Assembly: GCA_965153355.1 (NCBI GenBank)
Contig: OZ231126.1
Span: forward strand, 6,014,001 to 6,078,000
Length of the DNA stretch: 64,000 nt
Direction: 5' to 3'
DNA from: Flaccisagitta enflata
Lineage: Eukaryota; Chaetognatha; Sagittoidea; Aphragmophora
Shown here: one piece after another, positions 57,184 through 64,000 of the stretch
How positions within the stretch are numbered: the stretch's first letter is position 1
How the letters are laid out: each line of letters begins with the position of its first letter
Translations under genes and position numbers: made by a program
Notes under the pieces: generated by a model
The model's input: only the letters and a program-made list of their open reading frames with translations
Told to the model about the DNA's origin: nothing
The model's database searches: none

Positions 57184-60100
57184 TCATTCATAGCAGGCGT
57201 GGTCGTTGTTGCCGTTGTGATCGCACATGCAGTGATCATCCTGATCGTCATGGGTGTTGTCGTTGTCGTTGGTGGTGGTGGCAGTGGCTTTGTCGCTGGT
57301 AGTAGTGGTGGTGGTGGCAGTGGCCTCGCTGGTGGTGGTCGGAATCTGGCTTTTCAACCACTCCAAGTGGCGAGAGAGTGGTTGTCTTTGTTCCCAGAGA
57401 CGACGAATGAGTTCCTTGAGGATGACCGCCTCATCGGCCGAACAAAAAGAAGGGAAGACCTCGACTTCATCGAGCAAATCTAACGGAAGACCGGATAGAA
57501 GACGACGATGGATCTGATGTTGAAATGCGAATCAGGAAAAAAGGATGATGAGGGCGTGAGGATGTTTTGTAAATGGGATGCGCGCATGAGTGAGTTTATT
57601 TATCTTCTATTTTTAAACATTAGTCATGTTCCACCTACTAGCGGAACCAGGAACTATAAATATCTTTTAGTTGCGAACACGCGACTCAACAACTCACTCG
57701 GTCCGTCTGTCGGTAACGCTTAGTTTTTTTTTTGTCGTTTTACGCCATTGTAAGTCACCTTAAGTTATCTAAAGTTAATTTAAGTCTATTTACATTTTGT
57801 CTCTTAGTCTTTAGGTATTTTAGAGTTTAGTCAATTGGTCTGATGGTCTTAACAACCGCAAGCGACTGTAACATGTTGGCCTTGTTTTAATCATTGGCCA
57901 TTTTCCACCTACTGGCGGATCCAGGAGGCAGGAACTAAACGTTATTTCGCGGATATGCATGTCAGACTCGCCGAGGCAGAACACGGTTATCATGCGAAGC
58001 GCCGAGAAGGAAGTATCCCAAATTATGATTATAGATAATATCTGATGTCATCATTCTCTAAGTATAATTCCTCATAGCTTCCAGGGGAAGCCCACTTCAA
58101 ATCTACGAGTTATACAACTTCACGCAAATAGTCTTTACTCAATAGAGTTTGAGGAACATGGCCTTGTCAGTCGGTTTATTTCAAAATGGTCCGTCGGTTT
58201 CTCTCAGCTTTCTCGGCCTAGGAGTCGGTAATAGTCGCGGACTCGCTGCTCTACAAGAGGCTTTGTCCATCGGTCCCTAGGTCCGTCGATATTGAGTTCA
58301 AAAGTGTTTCATGATTTTAGATACTGCGCTTGTGTTCGTGCGTGCGAGGGAGTGTGGAAGTGGGTTGATATTAAGTTCAGCTTTGTCCAACGGTCCATCG
58401 GTCCGTCGATATTGAGTTCAAAAGTGTTTTATGATTTTAGATACTGCGCTTGTGTTCGTGCGTGCGAGGGGGTGTGGAAGTGGGTTGATATTGAGTTCAG
58501 CTTTGTCCATCGGTCCATTGGTCCGTCGATATTGAGTTCAAAAGTGTTTCATGATTTTAGATACTGCACTTGTGTTTGTGCGTGCAAGGGGGTGTTGAAG
58601 TGGGTTGAAATTGAGCTTGGCTTTGTCTATCGGTCCATCGGTCCATCGATATTGAGTTCAAAAGTGTTTCATAATTTTAGATACTGCGCTTGTGCTCGTG
58701 TGTGCAAGGGGGTGTGGAAGTGGGTTGTATGCCCCTACCCCCCCGTCCGCGACCATAGTGTAACCTCCGAGTTACTTGTTTAACAAATCATGTCTCCACC
58801 AATAGCATGACATGCTCAAGCACAGTGCCCCTGCTCATTCGCATAATACACCCAGTGAAGTGAACGAGTGACTTCAACTTCATGTTGCTTAGTCTGTAGG
58901 TCAGTCCATCTGAATTTTTGTTTGTTTTTTCTTGTTTTTTTTGTTTTTTTTTTTGTTTTTTGTTTTTTTTTTTTTTTTGAGGGGAAGAAACTTTTTTTCA
59001 GGGTTTGCGGGTAATGACCAAACTCAGCATCTGTACCACTGCGCGACATTTGCCCATGCCTAAAAACAAAGTAGTCCGCATATATCAGCTCCTAACATCA
59101 TTCCGCCTCTCATCTAATCCTTCCAATCGAAAGTTTTTTCTTCGTATAATAGATTTAAAGTGGAGGGAATTCCAACGGGATTTTCTTTCTCGTGCTTCGG
59201 ATCGGGACGACACGAGTTTTTATACTGTCTATAATAAGAAGGGAATCCCGCGATCCCGGGGCGGTATAATGGAAGAATGGGGCCTTCCAATTAGATCTAA
59301 TTCGCCAGCATGTACCGTCATTAATCTCATATTAATGTCAAAAGCAAAAATATTAATTCCTACTCTTCAGGCGGACCAAAGTTCCCATTCGAGGTTATAC
59401 AAAGAAAAAGAATTCTTGTAACGGATTGTTTAATCGATATGAGAAACGTTAAATCATGACAACCGTGTCAGCCTAAATTCAAATGGATCAGGTTTTCGTT
59501 TTTTTTTCTCCTTTTTTTAGTGTCGGGCACGGAACGAAACCACTTTTCAATCCGTCGGTCTGTCTGTCACATAGTCGTTTTCCGGGGTTTTCCACAACTG
59601 CCAACTAAATTGACCGTGTACATCATTCATCCATAACACATTTATCTATAAAATGAGTTAAGTGATGTGTTCATGGATCCCTTCGACCATTCAGCCATTC
59701 ACTCACCAAGTCAGTCATTCAATCCATCGATCACCCATTCAGTCATCCAATCCATCCATCACTTGGGCGCTTCACATGGCAAAAATTTGGAAATTCTTCT
59801 CGTCCCGCTTACCCAATAGAGGGACTGATTTTAAGGCCCTCATCGTTTTTTCTTTTCCGAAAATTGCCCAATTTCTGGTTTTTTTAGCAGCACTGTTTTA
59901 TATCCTAATTTGCATAACGCTGTGGGAGTTTCTGTCAGGCCTCAGTTAATTCATGACACTACGAACTTCTTCCTGTATCAGTTAGACCGCGCATCTGTGT
60001 AACAGAGAATGTCCAAAACATTTTTGTTCTTGTTTTGAGGATGATTTCTTTTATCAATAGGCGGTTTTCTGAATGATTTTTTTATCAATAGGCGGTTTTC

Positions 60101-61958
60101 TAAGGCAATTAGTCTCTTTAGCAGCGAAGTATCATGGGGAAATTTAAATCCCCATTGAACTCTGTTGAATACTTTAAGTGCTTAAAAAAACGAAAGATGG
60201 CCGAGTTTTGAGAAAAAGAAAACGGTCAACATCATGATTTTTCTCACTCCGTATTGGATTAGCGGGACGAAGGAATACACAGCAAACACGTTAAATAAAG
60301 CAACCAAAATCCATCATTCAGTCATTCATTTTATCAGTCCAACATCCAGTCTGTCTCTCAATCGCTCAGTCATTCAAACACCCAATCATTCAATCCATCA
60401 CCCAGTCAGTCATTCAATCCATCACCCAGTCAGTCATTCAATCCATCACCCAGTCAGTCATTCAATCCATCACCCAGTCAGTCATTCAATCCATCATCCA
60501 GTCAGTCATTCAATCCATCAACCAGTCAGTCATTCAATCCATCAACCAGTCAGTCATTCAATCCATCAACCAGTCAGTCATTCAATCCACCACCCAGTCA
60601 GTCATTCAATCCATCACCCAGTCAGTCATTCAATCCATCACCCAGTCAGTCATTCAATCCATCACCCAGTCAGTCATTCAATCCATCACCCAGTCAGTCA
60701 TTCAATCCATCACCCAGTCAGTCATTCAATCCATCACCCAGTCAGTCATTCAATCCATCACCCAGTTTTACGATCACCTAGTCGCTCAGACACCCAGTCA
60801 TCAACCATCCAGTCATACAATCACCCGTTCATTCAAGCACCCATCCATTTAATCATGAATCACCTGGTGGACCAATAATCACTCAAACATTCATTCATTC
60901 ATTCATTCATTTAATCATCCACCCACGCCCACTACGCATGTCAGAGTGCCAAAATTGGCCAAAACTGGCTTTCCCCCTGCCATCATCTTTTTCCTTTGCT
61001 TAAATGCTATCAAATGAGCCGTCGCACGACTTTCAAATCAATTGGGAACTATCGTTAGGGTGACCATGAAGTTTCAATAGGAATCTTTGAAAGAGGCAAA
61101 ATTTGTATTACAAGAATATTGATATTGATATTAATATTGATACAAACTTAAATCTCACCCTAACGATGGTTACTGATCGATTTGGAGGTCGCGTGATGGC
61201 TCGTTTGACAGAACTTCTGCAAAGGCAAATGATGATGGCGGGGGGAAAGCCAGTTTTGCCAGTTTTTGGCACCTTGACATGCGTAACGCCCACGGCGACG
61301 CCGTCTCTCATCTCTTCGCGTTACAAAGCTGAAACTTACCAGTTCGTTTTTTTCGCCGTAGAACAGTCGACGGCCGCAGGTAAGCAACTCGAAAAGAACG
61401 ACTCCAACCGCGTAAGCGTCGCTAAAATACGTTTGCGGTTGCGGAGCTGTGGAAGAAAGTGAATTAAGCTGAATCAAGAAGTTCAAATGAACAAATGTGC
61501 ACAAAGATGACGGAGAGATTCGTACAAGCTAGATTCGTACAAGCTTAGACTAGACCTTCTTACCAACAAATTATGGGGACTGTTAAAGAAAATGAGAAGG
61601 GGATAGTCAATCGAAAGAGTTGCTTTGTAGATAAGAGTTATCAACATATTCAAGCGGGGGGGGGGGGGGAAGAAGAGAAGGTATGCCTTCAGAACAAGAG
61701 GCAAGGGTGGAAGGAACTAAAGATCGTCTTACTCAATATGGGGCCCCTACAAAAGACGAAACAATGCAATTCAACCACGCGTACCATTTCGATTGAGGAT
61801 GTCTGGGCTCCAAAATGAGGCGACGCCGACTGGTTCTCTCTCCCGGGATCCGGTCCTTGGTTCGTCGGGACGCGCGAGACCGAAATCGACGACCCAAATT
61901 CGACCGGTTCTCAGGTCTAGTAGAAGATTCTTCGATTGTATATCGCGGAATATCACCT
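57184..61958 (-). CDS. Protein kinase, 3' part only (5' exons beyond the right edge)
   Basis: Three consecutive exons are in phase: 61958-61785, 61446-61340 and 57513-57184. The first holds the catalytic loop VIFRDIQSKNLLLD and the activation-loop start VVDFGLARPDEP, then ASFWSPDIL in the place of the usual APE motif. The second holds YFSDAYAVGVVLFELLTCGR, the D-x-(W/Y)-S/A-x-G-V-x-L helix F region. The third has IHRRLLSGLPLDL, further C-lobe helices (AVILKELIRRLWEQRQPLSR) and a Thr/Asn/Asp-rich tail ending in the stop at 57184. The Lys and glycine loop of the N-lobe are not in the window. The catalytic HRD is FRD here, while the Asp, Asn and DFG are kept, so activity is plausible. The group (TKL-like or other) cannot be settled. 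The 3.8-kb last intron is filled with satellites. Confidence 0.85.
58232..58790 (+). repeat. Hairpin-headed repeat expanded into four 120-base tandem units
   Basis: The head AGTCGCGGACTCGCTGCT with AAGAGGCTTTGTCCATCGGT is at 58232. Four units of about 120 bases follow, each with GTCCGTCGATATTGAGTTCA, GATTTTAGATACTGCGCTTG and GAAGTGGGTTGATATT. The family tail (CCCCGTCCGCGACCATAG) closes it near 58755. Since 120 is a multiple of three, a 163-residue open frame results; it is not a gene. Confidence 0.85.
60365..60770 (+). repeat. 24-base satellite in the kinase intron
   Basis: About sixteen copies of CCCAGTCAGTCATTCAATCC plus ATCA. A few units carry AACC or CACC variants in adjacent blocks. The 24-base period keeps an open frame with an HSIHHPVS repeat, which I regard as accidental. 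Confidence 0.92.
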
Positions 61959-61981
61959 CTATATGAAACCACAACAACACA

Positions 61982-61982
<1 letters not shown>

Positions 61983-62075
<93 letters not shown>

Positions 62076-62320
62076 AGGAGACAGAGAGAGGGAAACGGAC
62101 AGAGACAGAGATAGGGAGACAGACAGACAGATGGACACAAACAGACAGACTGAAAAAGAGAGACAGAGAGAAATAGAGAAAGAAAAAGAGAGAAGAAGAG
62201 AGACAGAGAAACAGAGACAGAGAGAGAGACAGAGAAACAGAGAGAGAGAGACAGAGAGAGAGAGACAGAGAGAGAGACAGAGAGAGAGACAGAGAGAGAG
62301 ACAGAGAGACAGAGAAAGAA
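61983..62320. repeat. (GA)n and GACAGA microsatellite beside the kinase exon
   Basis: A pure GA run of about 90 bases begins 25 bases from the kinase exon acceptor (61959) and grades into GACAGAGAGA units. On the coding strand this is a pyrimidine tract leading to the acceptor. Confidence 0.95.
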
Positions 62321-62369
62321 AAAATCTCGAAAGAGTATGGGTCCGCGACATCGAACGGCGGCTGTCGGC

Positions 62370-63260
62370 ATCCAGTGCTGTCAACGGCGTTATCAACGCG
62401 CGTTGGTTAAACGCATGTCGAACGCAGCGCGTCAAACGGCTGCTGCTGGGAACGGCGCTGCTCAACGGCGCTGTCAAACGGCGCTTGTCAACGGCGTTGT
62501 CTAACGGCGTTGTCAAACGGCGTTGCCAAACGGCGTTAAGCCAAACGGTGTTGCCAAACGGCTGCCGGAACGGCGTTGTCAAACGGGCGGGTCAAATCGC
62601 GTTGTCAAACGGCGTTGTCAAACGGCGCTGCTGGGAACGGGCGCTGTCAAAAACGGGCAAGGCGCCAAACGGCAAGGCGTCAAACGGCGCTGCTAACGGC
62701 GCTGGCCGGGAACGCGTTGTCAAACGGCGTTGCCAAACGGCGCTTTTTGCCAAACGCGCTTGTCAAACGCGCCAACGGCGTTGTCAAACGCGCGTTAAGC
62801 CAAAGCGCTGCCAAACGGCGTTGTCAAACGGCGTTGCCGAATCACGCGATCAACGGCATTGCCAAACGGCGTTGTCAAACGGCGTTGTCAAACGGCGCGG
62901 TCAAACGGTGTTGTCAAACGGCGCGTTGGAACGCGTTGCCAACGGCTGCTTGTCAAACGGCGTTGCTAAACGGCGCTTTGTTGCAACGGCGCTTGTTTAA
63001 CGGCGTTGTTTAACGGCGCTGTCGAACGGCGTTGTCAAACGGCGCGTTGTCGAACGGCGCTGTCTAACGGCAAGCAGCCGAACTGGTGCAAGCACAACGG
63101 CGTTGTCAACGATGAAGTGTTATCGAACGCGCATATCGAACAAGATGTTGCTGAACGCTAATGTTGTCGGCGTTGTCAAACGGCGATGTTGCCGAGCAGT
63201 GATACGCGTTGTCGGCGCTTTGTCAAACGGCGTTGTCATCGGTGTTGGTCAGGCGTTGTC
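62370..63260. repeat. 13-base GC-rich satellite (TCAAACGGCGTTG)
   Basis: About 890 bases of degenerate TCAAACGGCGTTG, CCAAACGGCGTT and ACGGCGCTG units. Much richer in GC and CpG than the surroundings. The 354-residue open frame running through it from the GA tract is an artefact. Confidence 0.9.
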
Positions 63261-63379
63261 AACGCCACACAAATACTATTGTTTGGTAACAAAGTTGTCA
63301 AATGTCTTGCTTAAATGGTCTGTCACATAAAGCCGTCAGCCACGCTGAGAGATAAGCTGTTGTCATGCTGCCAGGTTGA

Positions 63380-64000
63380 GCCGACAATTCCTGAGTCTAC
63401 ATACCAAGTTTTCATTGCTGTTTAAACCAAATCGATTAAGAGAATCATCTGTTATGTACATTTTCTACTTTTATGTAGGCTAGGCCATAGTATGCTAAAA
63501 TCTTTACAAATCAACACATATGTTGAGTCCTTCCATTTAGAGAAAATATACCAAGTTTACACCTAATCAGTTGAAAAACGCCAAAGTTATGAACTTTTTA
63601 CTTTAAGAAGCTGGTAGGCTAGTTATGCATAGGCTGTTTCATGGTTAGCATGCTGAAATTCACGATTCAAACAAATACTTATATTGAGTCCCAGTATTCA
63701 GAAAACTACGTGAGCAAGTTTCAACTAATCGGTTGAAAAATGAGTTATGCACATTTTTCACTATTCGGCTGGTAGGCTGGTTGGGTGGTAGGCCGGTTTG
63801 GCTGATTAGCATGCTGCTGAAATCTTTACAATTCAAATACATAAGTTGAGTCCTTCCATTTTGAGACTACATACCAAGTTTTAACCAAATCGGTTGAAAA
63901 ATGCAGTAGTTATTCATGCACGTTTTTCTACTTTTCGGCTAGGTAGGTAGTTGGGTGGTAGGTTTGTTTGGCTGGTTAGCATGCTAAAATTTACACCAAA
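63380..64000. repeat. Roughly 162-base tandem satellite running off the window
   Basis: The block TTGAGTCC recurs at about 63523, 63684 and 63846, each time followed by ACCAAGTTT or GCAAGTTTCAACTAATCGG, GGTTGAAAAATG, and then GGTTAGCATGCT. About three and a half units are visible and the array continues past 64000. Confidence 0.8.

Noticed and set aside
59005-59421. Plus-strand 138-residue open frame in the kinase intron
   Set aside because: No recognisable motif and no clear splice or promoter context, and it lies in a satellite-rich intron; it may be part of an unknown repeat.
60234-60878. Plus-strand 214-residue open frame with an 8-residue repeat
   Set aside because: The 24-base satellite is a multiple of three and simply lacks stops; there is no start context, splice site or domain.
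46180-61958. I-kappa-B gene and nearby kinase as a deliberate NF-kappa-B pathway cluster
   Set aside because: The kinase fragment shows no I-kappa-B-kinase hallmark, and the two genes are about 6 kb apart with only repeats between, so nothing beyond proximity supports it.
61936-63000. Plus-strand 354-residue open frame
   Set aside because: It runs through a GA microsatellite and then a GC-rich 13-base satellite; composition is entirely repeat-driven.

Overview
This window comes from an animal nuclear genome, probably an invertebrate. Genes are split by GT-AG introns, and the recognisable proteins are animal or eukaryotic families: an I-kappa-B inhibitor, DDRGK1, an EEF1AKMT4-type lysine methyltransferase, a MOV10L1-like N-terminal region, a probable SLF2/FAM178 homologue, SP-RING SUMO-ligase-like proteins and a protein kinase. 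Short TTAGGG-type telomere-like tracts also fit an animal. I cannot name the species. Every supported gene is on the minus strand; I find no convincing plus-strand gene, tRNA, rRNA or CRISPR array. Layout, left to right (genes read right to left): 1-2336 repeats; 2337-4752 MOV10L1-like CSD-type repeats, with the helicase part not in the window; 5232-7509 a five-exon gene I do not recognise; 8205-9839 intron-less EEF1AKMT4-like methyltransferase; 10607-22092 and 22590-24962 two tandem paralogues that join C2H2 zinc fingers, SUMO-interaction-like repeats and a C-terminal NSE2-type SP-RING; 25653-30313 DDRGK1; 30634-34730 SLF2/FAM178-like; 34731-46179 about 11 kb of mobile elements and satellites; 46180-50870 I-kappa-B; 50871-57183 repeats with one orphan exon candidate; 57184-61958 the 3' part of a protein kinase whose 5' exons lie beyond the right edge; 61959-64000 microsatellites and satellites running off the window. 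For seven gene models (MOV10L1-like, the unknown gene, both paralogues, DDRGK1, SLF2-like, I-kappa-B) the exon lengths read from GT-AG sites sum to a multiple of three, and the three visible kinase exons are in phase. The most unusual coding feature is the paralogue pair. In both, the SP-RING follows zinc fingers and a repeat region carrying VIDLT-type motifs and degenerate copies of the start of the SP-RING. Copy A has lost the cysteine half of its first finger at the duplication breakpoint, may take its start codon from former spacer, and has an 8.5-kb intron full of transposons. A probable SLF2 homologue lies 6-8 kb away, so two kinds of Smc5/6-linked gene are close together; a functional link is only inference. 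The I-kappa-B gene has a 48-bp tandem duplication that creates an in-frame stop between two open 5' segments. The non-coding part is rich in non-autonomous mobile elements: a hAT-type MITE with an 8-bp target duplication whose empty site is preserved in the opposite arm of a 4-kb foldback; a foldback with an 11-bp target duplication in a DDRGK1 intron; a Tc1/mariner-like MITE; a recurrent element with conserved inverted ends (GGGCAGCGGCCCC) and a variable minisatellite core; and a dispersed SINE-sized repeat headed by a covarying hairpin.
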